A stretch of DNA of 64,000 nt from contig NZ_RCVZ01000001.1 in assembly GCF_003668575.1 (NCBI RefSeq), forward strand, positions 186,001-250,000, read 5' to 3'. Below the pieces are notes generated by a model, which was not told where the DNA came from, did no database searches, and saw only the letters and a list, made by a program, of their open reading frames with translations. Position 1 is the first letter of the stretch. Each line of letters begins with the position of its first letter. Below are positions 7,011 through 15,885 of the stretch, piece by piece. Made by a program: the position numbers and the translations under genes. Origin of the DNA: Falsibacillus albus. Lineage in GTDB: Bacteria > Bacillota > Bacilli > Bacillales > DSM-25281.

Positions 7011-8096
7011 ATGACAAAGCTTGATGAAACATTACATATGCTCAAAGATCTTACTGATGCGAAAGGAATTCCGGGCAATGAAAAGGAAGTCCGGGAAGTG
7101 ATGAAGAAATATATTGAACCATTCTCAGATGAGATACAAACAGACGGTCTGGGAAGTTTGATCGCTAAAAAGGTCGGCGAAGAAAATGGACCGAAAGTAA
7201 TGATTGCCGGTCATTTAGATGAAGTCGGTTTCATGGTGACACAAATTGATGATAAAGGATTTTTGCGCTTTCAAACAGTCGGAGGCTGGTGGTCGCAGGT
7301 CATGCTTGCACAACGTGTCACGATCGTTACACGAAAAGGTGATGTGACGGGTGTAATCGGATCCAAGCCTCCTCATATCCTGCCTCCAGAGGCGCGCAGG
7401 AAGCAGGTTGATATTAAAGATATGTTCATCGATGTCGGTGCCTCTAACCGTGAAGAAGCCATGGAATGGGGTGTGAGGCCGGGAGATATGGTTGTCCCAT
7501 ATTTTGAATTCACGGTCATGAACAATGAAAAGATGCTTTTGGCTAAAGCTTGGGACAATCGGATCGGATGTGCCATCGCCATCGATGTACTGAAGAATTT
7601 AAAGGATGCCAGCCATCCAAATGTTGTCTATGGCGTGGGCACTGTCCAAGAGGAAGTTGGACTGCGTGGAGCGAAGACGGCTGCATCGGCTATTCAGCCT
7701 GATATTGCATTTGGCGTAGATGTTGGAATTGCAGGGGATACACCGGGTATTTCCGATAAGGATGCGCAAAGCAAAATGGGGAAAGGGCCGCAAATCATTC
7801 TTTATGATGCATCAATGGTTTCTCATAAAGGATTGCGGGATTTCGTCACGGATACAGCCGATGAACTGAATATTCCTTATCAATTCGATGCCATCCCTGG
7901 GGGAGGGACGGATTCTGGAGCTATCCATGTAACCGCCAATGGGGTGCCTGCGTTATCCATCACCATTGCCACAAGGTACATTCATTCACATGCCGCTATG
8001 CTCCACCGCGATGATTATGAAAACGCCGTGAAATTAATCACGGAAGTCGTGAAAAAACTGGATAGAGAAACAGTTGAAAAATTGACTTTTGTTTAA
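7011..8096 (+). CDS. ysdC: M42 family metallo-aminopeptidase YsdC
   Basis: Putative cytoplasmic aminopeptidase or endoglucanase-type hydrolase of peptidase family M42, which forms large tetrahedral complexes that trim peptides. The metal and catalytic residues are in place: [10 protein letters not shown] near residues 66-75 (His and Asp), [17 protein letters not shown] near 176-192 (Asp), [10 protein letters not shown] near 214-223 (Glu-Glu catalytic pair), [12 protein letters not shown] near 236-247, and the terminal metal His in [14 protein letters not shown] near 328-341. Length 361 residues, normal for the family. The ATG follows GGGGGAAATTGA. Monocistronic: own promoter at 6951-6979 and terminator at 8129-8162. 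Confidence 0.92.
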   Translation: MTKLDETLHMLKDLTDAKGIPGNEKEVREVMKKYIEPFSDEIQTDGLGSLIAKKVGEENGPKVMIAGHLDEVGFMVTQIDDKGFLRFQTVGGWWSQVMLAQRVTIVTRKGDVTGVIGSKPPHILPPEARRKQVDIKDMFIDVGASNREEAMEWGVRPGDMVVPYFEFTVMNNEKMLLAKAWDNRIGCAIAIDVLKNLKDASHPNVVYGVGTVQEEVGLRGAKTAASAIQPDIAFGVDVGIAGDTPGISDKDAQSKMGKGPQIILYDASMVSHKGLRDFVTDTADELNIPYQFDAIPGGGTDSGAIHVTANGVPALSITIATRYIHSHAAMLHRDDYENAVKLITEVVKKLDRETVEKLTFV

Positions 8097-8128
8097 ACGA
8101 AGATTCAAGCTGAATATGTACAAACAAG

Positions 8129-8162
8129 AAAAAGGATGCCGTCAATGGGCATCCTTTTTTTG
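8129..8162 (+). terminator. Intrinsic terminator of ysdC
   Basis: AAAAAGGATGCC pairs with GGCATCCTTTTT around a short loop and runs into a T-tract (seven T), about 35 bases behind the stop codon. Confidence 0.9.
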
Positions 8163-8164
8163 TT

Positions 8165-8575
8165 TCGCCGGCTATCGACCAGCGGACTTCAGGATTCCTC
8201 CCTATGATAAGTCACCATCGATTCACTTCGTTCATCGTGATTCCTTTACAGGATGTACTAGCAAAGGCGTTGCCACAGGACAAGTAAAGCTTCGATTGCG
8301 ACACATCGCACGAAGAAAAATGACTGGCATTTTTCGAGGACGTGGCGTACTAAGCCTTTGTTCCAAATAGACAAGGAAAGTCCTTCTAGTCCGTACGTCG
8401 ATAAACAGCCGGCTCCACTTTTCTCTTTGTCCAGCTCCGGCAGCTAGAGGCTGTGAGATTTCCCTCAGCACGCTTACGATAAGTCAACATCGATTCGCTC
8501 CGCTCATCGTGTTTCCTTTATCTCGCGGTACTTCAGTCCAATCTCTACGCCTCTGAGCAAGCTGCCTGCACTTTT
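8165..8575. repeat. Gene-free repeat region, second dispersed family
   Basis: This 410-bp stretch between ysdC and sspI holds no credible gene. It contains a diverged direct repeat of about 58 bp: CTATGATAAGTCACCATCG.. at 8202-8259 and CTTACGATAAGTCAACATCG.. at 8473-8532, both continuing as GATTCxCTxCGxTCATCGTG. Between them is TTTGTCCAGCTCCGGCAGC (8417 on), which resembles the segment TGTCTAGCTCCAGG nested in the MITE-like copy at 54861-55216. A 93-codon open frame over it (8089-8370) has no ribosome binding site and is rejected. Confidence 0.55.
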
Positions 8576-8576
8576 C

Positions 8577-8783
8577 TTACTTCAAGCCTTCTTCGAGGGT
8601 TTCGAGCATCATGTGTTTTTCGTTTTCATCTGCATGCTTCCAAATGATTTCGAAAAGAACACCTAATCCTGGCAGCATTTTTTCTTCGCCGCTTTGTATG
8701 GCATCCATGATCGTGTCTTCAAGCTGCTCTTGGTTGTTGCCAGAAACGTTGTGGACGATTGCGTTTCGCAAATTTAAATTCAT
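8577..8783 (-). CDS. sspI: Small acid-soluble spore protein SspI
   Basis: Minor small acid-soluble spore protein found in the spore core and made late in the forespore. The 68-residue product, [22 protein letters not shown] at the N-terminus and [21 protein letters not shown] in the middle, matches the SspI family end to end from memory of the B. subtilis protein. The start at 8783 is chosen because GAGGTG lies seven bases upstream and the family begins M(D/N)LNLR; an ATG 15 bases further upstream has no ribosome binding site. SspI genes are usually read by sigma-G, but I could not find a convincing sigma-G promoter here. It stands alone on the minus strand between a repeat region and ysgA. 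Confidence 0.93.
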   Translation of the reverse strand: MNLNLRNAIVHNVSGNNQEQLEDTIMDAIQSGEEKMLPGLGVLFEIIWKHADENEKHMMLETLEEGLK

Positions 8784-9017
8784 GCTTTTGCACCTCACAG
8801 AATTTTAGGTTCTCCAAAACCTTGAAATCGTCAACAAAATAAAAATGCCCAGAAGTTGACGCTTCTACTTATATCTTTTCACGAACTTGTTTTATTATGT
8901 ACGAAACAAGGGTATAATTAACATCGGCTGTTTTTGCATCCAGCAGAAAAGCTTATGAAATCATGTACGCAGACGACTAGTCTGGAATATGGAATAAATA
9001 TGAGAGGTGCAGTCGTT

Positions 9018-9773
9018 TTGAATTTTATTCAGTCGCCTAAAAACCCACAAATCAAGCAATGGAAAAAGCTTACTGCGAAAAAGGAACGGACCAAAACCGG
9101 GCAATATTTAATCGAAGGATTTCATCTTGTAGAAGAAGCATTGAAACAGGATGGACATGTCATGGAATTAATTGCTACAGAGAATATACAAATCCCTGCA
9201 TCATGGGATTTAAACAATATTTCTTTAACGTATATATCCGAGGATGCTTCCAGAGCAATTTCAGAAACGGAAGCGGCACAAGGCATTTATGCAGTATGCC
9301 TTCAGCCGAAAATGGAAATAGATATGAAAGATGTAAAAACAGCATTGTTCCTTGATGCCGTTCAAGACCCCGGAAACGTTGGGACGATGATCCGGACAGC
9401 GGATGCTGCAGGGATTGATTTGGTGGTACTTGGTGAAGGCAGTGCCGACCTATTCAATTCAAAGGTGATTCGGTCAGCTCAAGGCAGCCATTTTCATTTG
9501 CCCATCGGACGAGGTGATTTGAATGATTGGATCACTTCTTTTGAAAAACATGGGATCCCTATTTTTGGAACTGCACTTGAGAATGGTGTTCCATACAAAG
9601 AAGCGGATTCCGGAGATGCGTTTGCATTGATCGTAGGAAATGAAGGAAGTGGTGTTGCAAGCGAACTGCTTCAGCGGACGAAACAAAACTTGTTTATACC
9701 GATCTACGGGAAAAGCGAATCATTGAATGTTGCGGTCGCAGCAGGGATTCTTATGTATTATTTGAAGGGATGA
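9018..9773 (+). CDS. ysgA: TrmH-family (SPOUT) RNA methyltransferase YsgA
   Basis: Probable S-adenosylmethionine-dependent 2'-O-methyltransferase acting on rRNA or tRNA; the target nucleotide is not known from sequence. An N-terminal substrate-binding domain (about residues 1-95, KNPQIKQWKKLTAKKERTK and YLIEGFHLVEEAL) precedes the knotted SPOUT domain. Its three motifs are motif 1 LDAVQDPGNVGTMIRTADAAG, motif 2 ALIVGNEGSG and motif 3 IPIYGKSESLNVAVAAGI. The start is taken as TTG 9018, giving 251 residues, because AGAGGTG (9003-9009) lies eight bases upstream and the family begins there. The longer frame from 8934 adds about 28 residues without family similarity. It sits just upstream of the pheS T-box leader, as in B. 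subtilis. Confidence 0.9.
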   Translation: MNFIQSPKNPQIKQWKKLTAKKERTKTGQYLIEGFHLVEEALKQDGHVMELIATENIQIPASWDLNNISLTYISEDASRAISETEAAQGIYAVCLQPKMEIDMKDVKTALFLDAVQDPGNVGTMIRTADAAGIDLVVLGEGSADLFNSKVIRSAQGSHFHLPIGRGDLNDWITSFEKHGIPIFGTALENGVPYKEADSGDAFALIVGNEGSGVASELLQRTKQNLFIPIYGKSESLNVAVAAGILMYYLKG

Positions 9774-9793
9774 GCCTGATTTTCCAAAAAGGT

Positions 9794-9822
9794 TTGAAAA
9801 CAGCTTCTTAAAGTAATATAAT
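9794..9822 (+). promoter_or_regulatory. Promoter of pheST
   Basis: TTGAAA (9794-9799), 17-bp spacer, TATAAT (9817-9822). Transcription would begin near 9829, just in front of the T-box stem I. Confidence 0.8.
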
Positions 9823-9849
9823 ATAAAAATAATTGTACTAAATGAAAGC

Positions 9850-10097
9850 AATGACGGAGAAAAGTAGCTCGATAATGGCCTTTCAGGGATAAAATGCCGA
9901 AGACTGAAAGCATTTTAATGGTCCATTCAAGCGAAGTTCACCTCCGGAGCTGGCATCGGGACCACACAATGTGTAAAGATGCCACGGCACAGGACCGTTA
10001 TTCCAATGAAGATAACATACAGTTTTTATCGTATGTTAACAAGGGTGGTACCGCGATACATATCCTCGTCCCTTTTTTAGGGGCGAGGTTTTTTTAT
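9850..10097 (+). promoter_or_regulatory. T-box leader of pheST (tRNA-Phe sensing)
   Basis: The T-box bulge sequence AAGGGTGGTACCGCG is at 10041-10055, downstream of a stem-I domain starting near 9850. The likely specifier is TTC (Phe) in GAAGTTCACC near 9935, followed by the usual purine. Uncharged tRNA-Phe would pair with the specifier and with TGGT in the bulge, stabilise the antiterminator and allow pheST transcription; charged tRNA leads to the terminator at 10064-10095. Confidence 0.92.
10064..10095 (+). terminator. T-box terminator
   Basis: CCTCGTCCC (10064-10072) pairs with GGGGCGAGG (10080-10088), with wobble, followed by seven T. It competes with the antiterminator that contains the T-box sequence. 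Confidence 0.9.
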
Positions 10098-10120
10098 TTT
10101 TACTAATAGGAGGAAGAAAA

Positions 10121-11161
10121 ATGGAGCAGAAATTACTCGAACTTCAAAACGATGCCATCGAGCAAATTGAAAAAGCTGAAGATTTGAAGAGCCTGAATGA
10201 CATACGAGTGGCGTACCTGGGAAAGAAAGGCCCAATCACGGAAGTATTGCGCGGGATGGGGAAGCTTTCGGCTGAAGAACGTCCAAAGATGGGGGCGCTG
10301 GCCAACGATGTAAGAAGTGCAATCCAGGAAAAATTGGAAGAAAAGCAAGCAAAGTTGGAAAAAGAAGCAGTCCAAAAACAGCTTGAATCTGAAACAATCG
10401 ATGTTACTTTACCGGGACGTCCGGTAAAAGTAGGAAACCATCACCCTTTGACACGAATCATCGAAGAGATTGAGGATTTATTCATCGGAATGGGCTACCA
10501 AGTTGCTGAAGGTCCTGAAGTCGAACAGGATTATTATAATTTCGAAGCGTTGAATCTTCCAAAAGGACATCCGGCCCGGGATATGCAGGACTCCTTCTAT
10601 ATTACGGAAGAAACACTTTTGCGCACACATACATCACCGGTACAGGCAAGGACGATGGAAAGGCACGAAGGAAAAGGACCTGTGAAAATCATATGCCCTG
10701 GTAAGGTATATCGCCGCGACAACGATGATGCTACTCATTCCCATCAATTCATGCAAATAGAAGGTCTTGTCATCGATGAGAATATCACAATGGCTGATTT
10801 GAAAGGGACACTTGAAGTATTTGCGAAAAAGATGTTCGGCCAAGATCGTGAAATCCGCCTGCGTCCGAGCTTTTTCCCATTTACGGAACCTTCGGTGGAA
10901 ATGGACATTTCCTGTAAAATTTGTGGTGGAACAGGCTGCAGTGTATGTAAACGTACAGGCTGGATTGAAATACTGGGAGCTGGAATGGTTCATCCTAACG
11001 TCCTTGAAATGGCTGGCTTCGATTCGAAAAAATATACTGGTTTTGCATTCGGAATGGGTCCGGAGCGAATTGCGATGTTGAAATATGGCATTGACGATAT
11101 CCGCCATTTCTATACGAACGATATTCGATTCTTAAAACAATTTGCCAAATACGAAGCGTAA
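10121..11161 (+). CDS. pheS: Phenylalanyl-tRNA synthetase alpha subunit
   Basis: Catalytic subunit of the alpha2-beta2 enzyme that charges tRNA-Phe. An N-terminal coiled coil (about residues 1-90) that contacts tRNA precedes the class II core. Motif 2 region is [12 protein letters not shown] near residue 170. The binding pocket is [18 protein letters not shown] near 247-264. Motif 3 is [17 protein letters not shown] near 307-323. A CxxC pair of the bacterial type, [12 protein letters not shown], sits near 265-276. Length 346 residues, as expected. The ATG follows AGGAGGAAGAAAA. It is followed by pheT after 21 bp, and expression is controlled by the T-box leader upstream. Confidence 0.98.
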   Translation: MEQKLLELQNDAIEQIEKAEDLKSLNDIRVAYLGKKGPITEVLRGMGKLSAEERPKMGALANDVRSAIQEKLEEKQAKLEKEAVQKQLESETIDVTLPGRPVKVGNHHPLTRIIEEIEDLFIGMGYQVAEGPEVEQDYYNFEALNLPKGHPARDMQDSFYITEETLLRTHTSPVQARTMERHEGKGPVKIICPGKVYRRDNDDATHSHQFMQIEGLVIDENITMADLKGTLEVFAKKMFGQDREIRLRPSFFPFTEPSVEMDISCKICGGTGCSVCKRTGWIEILGAGMVHPNVLEMAGFDSKKYTGFAFGMGPERIAMLKYGIDDIRHFYTNDIRFLKQFAKYEA

Positions 11162-11182
11162 GAGAAGGGAGAGGACGACAAC

Positions 11183-13597
11183 ATGTTTGTATCATATAAG
11201 TGGTTAGAGGATTATGTAGAGCTGAACGGGATTTCAGCGGAAGAGCTCGCTGAAAAAATTACAAGAAGCGGAATTGAGGTTGAAGGTGTCGAGCATCCTG
11301 GAGATGGCATTTCCGGTGTGGTAGTCGGCCATGTATTGGAATGTGAACAGCATCCAAATGCAGATAAATTGAATAAATGCCTTGTGGATCTAGGTGAAGA
11401 TGCACCTGTCCAGATCATTTGCGGGGCTCCCAATGTAGCAAAAGGCCAGAAAGTGGCTGTTGCCAAGGTTGGTGCTGTACTCCCTGGGAATTTTAAAATC
11501 AAACGTGCAAAACTTCGAGGGGAAGAATCCAATGGGATGATCTGTTCCCTTCAAGAATTGGGCATAGAAAGTAAATTGGTGGCGAAGGAATATACGGAAG
11601 GGATCTTTGTATTCCCGAATGGTGTTGAGCCGGGCGCCGATGCATTGGTGCAGCTGAACATTGATGACCGTATTCTGGAATTGGGGTTGACACCGAATCG
11701 CTCAGACTGCTTAAGCATGCTTGGAGTAGCTTATGAAGTCGCAGCGATTCTCGGAAAGAGTGTCACGCTGCCAAGCATTGAAAAAAACTCATCATCAGAA
11801 AAAGCAACAGATTATATTTCCGTGAAGGTTGAGGAAACGGAAGACAATCCGCTGTATATTGCGAAAGTAATCAAAAACATCCAAGTAGGGCCGTCACCGC
11901 TTTGGATGCAAACGAGACTGATGGCAGCAGGCATACGTCCTCACAATAATGTCGTGGATATTACAAACTATATTCTTTTGGAATACGGCCAGCCGCTGCA
12001 TGCGTTCGATTATGACCGCTTGGGGTCAAAAGAAATCGTAGTGAGAAAAGCTCGTCCGAATGAGAAGATGGTGACACTCGATGATGTGGAAAGGGAGCTC
12101 TCGACAGACCACTTGGTCATAACCAATGGCAATGAGCCGGTTGCTCTTGCTGGAGTAATGGGAGGAGCCAATTCCGAGGTTCAAAAGGATACGGTGACTG
12201 TATTATTGGAATCTGCTTATTTCAAGGGCCAGACGGTTCGAAATGCTTCCAAGGATCATGGTCTCCGCAGTGAGGCCAGTGCCCGTTTTGAAAAGGGCGT
12301 GGACCCTAATAGGATTCAAGAAGCAGCTGATCGGGCATCTCAGCTCATGGCTGAGTATGCTGGCGGCGAAGTGTTGAGCGGGGAAGCGATCGTCAATGAA
12401 ATGCATATCGAGCCGGCTGTTGTCAGCACTTCTTTAACGAAGATCAATAAAGTTTTAGGAACGGATATTTCTTTGGATAAAGTACAGGAAATTTTCAATC
12501 GCCTTCAATTTGAAACCAGCATAGATGGAGAAGAAATCATCGTGACAGTCCCTACCCGCCGCGGGGATATTACGATTGAAGAAGATTTAATCGAGGAAGT
12601 AGCAAGGCTGTATGGCTATGACAACCTTCCAAAAACGCTGCCAACGGGTGCTGCGACTCCAGGAGGACTGACTCCGTACCAAAGCAAGAGAAGAACGGTC
12701 AGGAGATTTCTCGAAGGAGCAGGGTTAAACCAAGCCGTAACTTATTCATTGACTAGCTCGGATAAGGCTGTCCAATATGCATTGGATGTTAGGACGCCTG
12801 TCAAGCTTTCCATGCCGATGAGTGAAGAAAGAAGCTTTCTTCGTTTGAGCATCCTCCCGCAATTATTGGAGGTTGTGTCATATAATCTTGCGAGACAGAA
12901 CGACTCCATCGCGCTGTTTGAATTGGGTGCAACATTCTTGAACAATGGCGAAGGGGAGCTGCCAGAGGAGGAAGAACATTTAGCTGGTGCGCTGACTGGG
13001 AATTGGCATCTGCATTCTTGGCAAGCGGAGAAGAAGGCAATGGACTTCTTTGTGGCAAAAGGAGTTTTGGAAGGGCTGTTTGAAAAACTTGGCCTCCAGC
13101 AATCAATTGCTTATCGTGCGGTTAATATGGATGGGATGCATCCGGGAAGAACGGCTGAAATCATTCTGAATGGCGATGCCATCGGATTTATCGGTCAAGT
13201 GCATCCAAACGTCCAAAAAGCATTGGATCTAAAGGAAACATATGTATTCGAGATGAAGGTTGCACCGCTGTTCACGGCAGAAGTGCCAGCGCTTGCCTAT
13301 GATCCGATTCCACGTTTCCCATCGATTACCCGCGATATCGCACTTGTGGTGGATCAATCTGTCAGTGCAGGTAAAATCGAAGATACAATCATTAAATCCG
13401 GCGGTAAATTATTGAAAGATGTGCGCGTATTCGACTTATACGAAGGCGAACATATGGAACCGGGAAAGAAATCGGTCGCATTCTCATTGAAATACTACGA
13501 TCCGGAAAAAACATTGACCGATGAAGAAGTAGTCAAGGCACATGAAATAGTCTTGGCGGCTGTAAAAGAAGAAACTGGAGCGGAATTGCGAGGATAA
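11183..13597 (+). CDS. pheT: Phenylalanyl-tRNA synthetase beta subunit
   Basis: Large non-catalytic subunit of phenylalanyl-tRNA synthetase, 804 residues. Domain order is normal. The tRNA-binding OB fold is at about 40-150 ([19 protein letters not shown]). The B3/B4 editing domain is at about 210-400 ([36 protein letters not shown]). The B5 domain is at about 410-480 ([19 protein letters not shown]). A synthetase-like core follows. The C-terminal anticodon-binding FDX-ACB domain is at about 710-804 ([35 protein letters not shown]). The ATG follows GGGAGAGGA. It is the second gene of the T-box operon and is closed by a strong terminator at 13609-13639. Confidence 0.98.
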   Translation: MFVSYKWLEDYVELNGISAEELAEKITRSGIEVEGVEHPGDGISGVVVGHVLECEQHPNADKLNKCLVDLGEDAPVQIICGAPNVAKGQKVAVAKVGAVLPGNFKIKRAKLRGEESNGMICSLQELGIESKLVAKEYTEGIFVFPNGVEPGADALVQLNIDDRILELGLTPNRSDCLSMLGVAYEVAAILGKSVTLPSIEKNSSSEKATDYISVKVEETEDNPLYIAKVIKNIQVGPSPLWMQTRLMAAGIRPHNNVVDITNYILLEYGQPLHAFDYDRLGSKEIVVRKARPNEKMVTLDDVERELSTDHLVITNGNEPVALAGVMGGANSEVQKDTVTVLLESAYFKGQTVRNASKDHGLRSEASARFEKGVDPNRIQEAADRASQLMAEYAGGEVLSGEAIVNEMHIEPAVVSTSLTKINKVLGTDISLDKVQEIFNRLQFETSIDGEEIIVTVPTRRGDITIEEDLIEEVARLYGYDNLPKTLPTGAATPGGLTPYQSKRRTVRRFLEGAGLNQAVTYSLTSSDKAVQYALDVRTPVKLSMPMSEERSFLRLSILPQLLEVVSYNLARQNDSIALFELGATFLNNGEGELPEEEEHLAGALTGNWHLHSWQAEKKAMDFFVAKGVLEGLFEKLGLQQSIAYRAVNMDGMHPGRTAEIILNGDAIGFIGQVHPNVQKALDLKETYVFEMKVAPLFTAEVPALAYDPIPRFPSITRDIALVVDQSVSAGKIEDTIIKSGGKLLKDVRVFDLYEGEHMEPGKKSVAFSLKYYDPEKTLTDEEVVKAHEIVLAAVKEETGAELRG

Positions 13598-13608
13598 TAA
13601 AAGGAAAG

Positions 13609-13639
13609 GGCTGTGCAGATTACTGCACAGCCTTTTTTT
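13609..13639 (+). terminator. Intrinsic terminator of pheST
   Basis: GGCTGTGCAG (13609-13618), loop ATTA, CTGCACAGCC (13623-13632), seven T. A perfect 10-bp stem 12 bases behind the pheT stop. Confidence 0.95.
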
Positions 13640-13716
13640 ATGGTGGATAACAGAAAAATAATGTAGTGTGGAAAAGGTAATGTTGTAGAAATCCTTCAAA
13701 AGCTGTTTAATTAATG

Positions 13717-13834
13717 AGCGCTGTTTTAAAAACAAACTGAAAAGGATTCATCAATCAATTGACTCGAGCATCCTGGAGCGCAAAACAACTAATATAATGA
13801 TTTAGCAAGTGTATTAAATAATACGAAAACAGCC
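13717..13834 (-). mobile_element. MITE-like element, degenerate short copy (copy 5)
   Basis: Ends at 13834 with ATACGAAAACAGCC, the family's right end. A weak partner GCGCTGTTTTAAAAACAAAC lies at 13718-13737. The core keeps only ACTCGAGCATCCTGGAGCG, the minus-oriented inner landmark. It ends immediately before the stop codon of rnhC (minus strand), between the convergent pheST and rnhC transcripts, so any rnhC terminator would lie within it. Confidence 0.55.
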
Positions 13835-14773
13835 TTATTTCAAATTGATAATCCGCTTCGCTTTATCCGTATTGGCAAAATGAAGCTTTGTAAATTCAGT
13901 GAGGGCACCGACCCCTTTTTCGGAGATGAGTCTAGCAGCCGCTTTGTCGACTGCCGGGCCGGCTCCCTTAGGAATCGTAAATCCAGCCTTTTGGCTTAAT
14001 GCGTCCATCGCTTTCAAGAAAGCATACCTTGCCAAAATCGATGCCGCGGCAACTGCGATATGGATGCTTTCCCCTTTTGTGCTGAAGTATACCCTTTCTT
14101 TAATGATCTTTTTCTGACCTTGAATATGTTTGTAATATGTACTTGCCTCCACGAATTGATCGATCAAAATCGCTTCCGGGATTTCAGGCTCGATTTTCAC
14201 CAAAACGTTCTGGATGGCTTGATTATGAAGTAATGCTTTCATTTTGCCCTGGCTCATTCCTTTTGCCTGCCACTCATTATATTTTTGATTGGAGAGTGTC
14301 AACAGGCTGTATGGAAGGAATTTTAATAGCTCTTTGGCAATTGAGATAATTTGCGGATCAGATAAATTCTTGGAATCCTTCACCCCGAGTTCCTTTAAGA
14401 GTGGAATCTGTTTTTTCTCCACATATGCACTGACTACTGTAATCGGGCCGAAATAATCACCTGTACCCACTTCATCGGAGCCGATGAGAGAAAGAGCTGC
14501 GATGTTCTCTGGGAGCGGTGCACCCGAAGTTTTGGTTTTTGGCGATCCATTTTTAGCCTTTGAAGGCAAGGATGCACCCCATTTTTTGGCTTCAACCTCT
14601 CCGTTTTTTCCTTGGAAAAGAACCTTACCTGTATGGTAAGCAGTAATGGTGCACCCTTCGATTTTGGCAGTAAATGCTGCTCCGGCAGGAACTTTGGAAC
14701 CCAGTCCGAGTTTATAATGATTTTTCATTTGTTGAATGGTTGATTGATTTACTTTCAGTACGGCATGTGACAA
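13835..14773 (-). CDS. rnhC: Ribonuclease HIII
   Basis: Cleaves the RNA strand of RNA-DNA hybrids, removing R-loops and Okazaki primers. The N-terminal TBP-like substrate-binding domain covers about residues 1-80. A variable linker rich in Lys and Pro follows (KAKNGSPKTKTSGAPLP), then the catalytic domain. Acidic active-site residues are visible in IGSDEVGTGDYFGP (about 97-110), the conserved GVKDSKNLSD, and AILIDQF near 200. SIHIAVAAASILARYAFL marks the last core helix. Length 312 residues. The start is TTG at 14773, behind AAGGAG about ten bases upstream. It faces pheST and is divergent from zapA, the same arrangement as in B. subtilis. Confidence 0.95.
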   Translation of the reverse strand: MSHAVLKVNQSTIQQMKNHYKLGLGSKVPAGAAFTAKIEGCTITAYHTGKVLFQGKNGEVEAKKWGASLPSKAKNGSPKTKTSGAPLPENIAALSLIGSDEVGTGDYFGPITVVSAYVEKKQIPLLKELGVKDSKNLSDPQIISIAKELLKFLPYSLLTLSNQKYNEWQAKGMSQGKMKALLHNQAIQNVLVKIEPEIPEAILIDQFVEASTYYKHIQGQKKIIKERVYFSTKGESIHIAVAAASILARYAFLKAMDALSQKAGFTIPKGAGPAVDKAAARLISEKGVGALTEFTKLHFANTDKAKRIINLK

Positions 14774-14893
14774 AATATGCTATCTCCTTTCATATAGTGC
14801 TATGATACGGCATTATTGGACAAATTTCATTCCCTTCATTTTTTTTTCATGGTAATATAGGGATTAGGATTCTTTAGAATGGGGGAATAACGG

Positions 14894-15151
14894 TTGTCGA
14901 TAAATAGAAATAAAACAACTGTTACGATATACAATCAACAATATGACATTGTCAGTTCAGAATCAATAGAACATATACATTTGGTTGCATCAATTGTCGA
15001 TGAAAAAATTCGGGAGTTAAACGAAAAAAACCCCTATTTAGGACAAAATCGGCTGGCTATTTTAACAGCTGTCAACGCTGTGCATGATCTCATCAAGCTT
15101 GAGGAGAAAAATGCACAGTTGGAAGAGGAAATAAATAAGTTAAAGGGTTGA
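14894..15151 (+). CDS. zapA: Cell division protein ZapA
   Basis: Small FtsZ-associated protein that bundles FtsZ protofilaments and stabilises the Z ring. The 85-residue product has the globular N-terminal half (KTTVTIYNQQYDIVSSESIEHI, then VASIVDEKIRELNEKNP) and a C-terminal coiled coil (LIKLEEKNAQLEEEINKLKG) used for dimerisation. The start is TTG 14894 behind GGGGG at 14881-14885. It is followed by cvpA after 7 bp. In B. subtilis zapA, cvpA (yshB), polX and mutS2 lie in this order, and the spacing here is compatible with one transcript, with a longer 184-bp gap before polX. Confidence 0.93.
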   Translation: MSINRNKTTVTIYNQQYDIVSSESIEHIHLVASIVDEKIRELNEKNPYLGQNRLAILTAVNAVHDLIKLEEKNAQLEEEINKLKG

Positions 15152-15158
15152 AGAAATA

Positions 15159-15701
15159 ATGCTTGATTTAGTAATTATTGTTCTTTTTATTATTGGATTT
15201 TTTAATGGTTTGCGCAGGGGATTCATCCTTCAGGCGATCCATATGATCGGATTTGTGGCAGCATTCATTGCCGCCTACTTTTACTATGATGATTTGGCTC
15301 CGAAATTAAAGTTGTGGATTCCATACCCTTCATTGGATAATGCTGATTCATTCAATATGATCTTTCAGGGCGGGGGAATGGAAGACGCTTATTACCGTGC
15401 AATTGCGTTTGCCATCATCTTTTTCGCTGTGAAAATTGTTTTGCATATCTTCGGTTCAATGCTGGATTTTGTGGCACATCTTCCAATCATCAAGCAGCTG
15501 AACGTTTGGGCTGGCGGCATCCTTGGTTTTGTGGAAATATATTTATTGATTTTCATCCTTTTATATATTGGCGCACTGCTGCCTATCGAATCGATTCAGA
15601 ATGCATTGGATAAATCCTTCCTTGCTGAAGCCATGATCGAGAATACACCGATTTTTTCTGAGCGTTTGAAAGAATGGTGGATTGAATATGTAGCGTCCTA
15701 A
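15159..15701 (+). CDS. yshB: CvpA-family membrane protein YshB
   Basis: Integral membrane protein of the CvpA family. In other bacteria CvpA proteins are linked to colicin V production and to envelope stress resistance; the precise function in Bacillus is not known. Four hydrophobic segments are visible in 180 residues: about 2-15, 22-42 (ILQAIHMIGFVAAFIAAYFYY), 82-105 (AIAFAIIFFAVKIVLHIFGSML) and 120-145 (ILGFVEIYLLIFILLYIGALL). GLRRGF after the first segment is the usual family feature. The ATG is seven bases after the zapA stop, preceded by GGGTTGAAG, a weak ribosome binding site that suggests translational coupling. Confidence 0.88.
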   Translation: MLDLVIIVLFIIGFFNGLRRGFILQAIHMIGFVAAFIAAYFYYDDLAPKLKLWIPYPSLDNADSFNMIFQGGGMEDAYYRAIAFAIIFFAVKIVLHIFGSMLDFVAHLPIIKQLNVWAGGILGFVEIYLLIFILLYIGALLPIESIQNALDKSFLAEAMIENTPIFSERLKEWWIEYVAS

Positions 15702-15885
15702 ACGGAGCTGACCCGTAATCAGAGGCCAGGCATCTCCTCATAATTGGCGGACTCCACTTCCTGTGGACCTTCATATGAGTTGATGTACTTGTCTTGATGG
15801 GGTTGGTTCCGATTTTTTTCTTTTTCAGATGAATTTGCTACTATTATGGAAGAAGCATAAATCTTTGGAAGGTGATTGTTTAAAT

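Noticed and set aside
8089-8370. 93-codon frame after ysdC
   Set aside because: No ribosome binding site, starts inside the end of ysdC, runs through the ysdC terminator and repeat sequence.
9894-10106. 70-codon frame before pheS
   Set aside because: Lies entirely in the T-box leader and its terminator.
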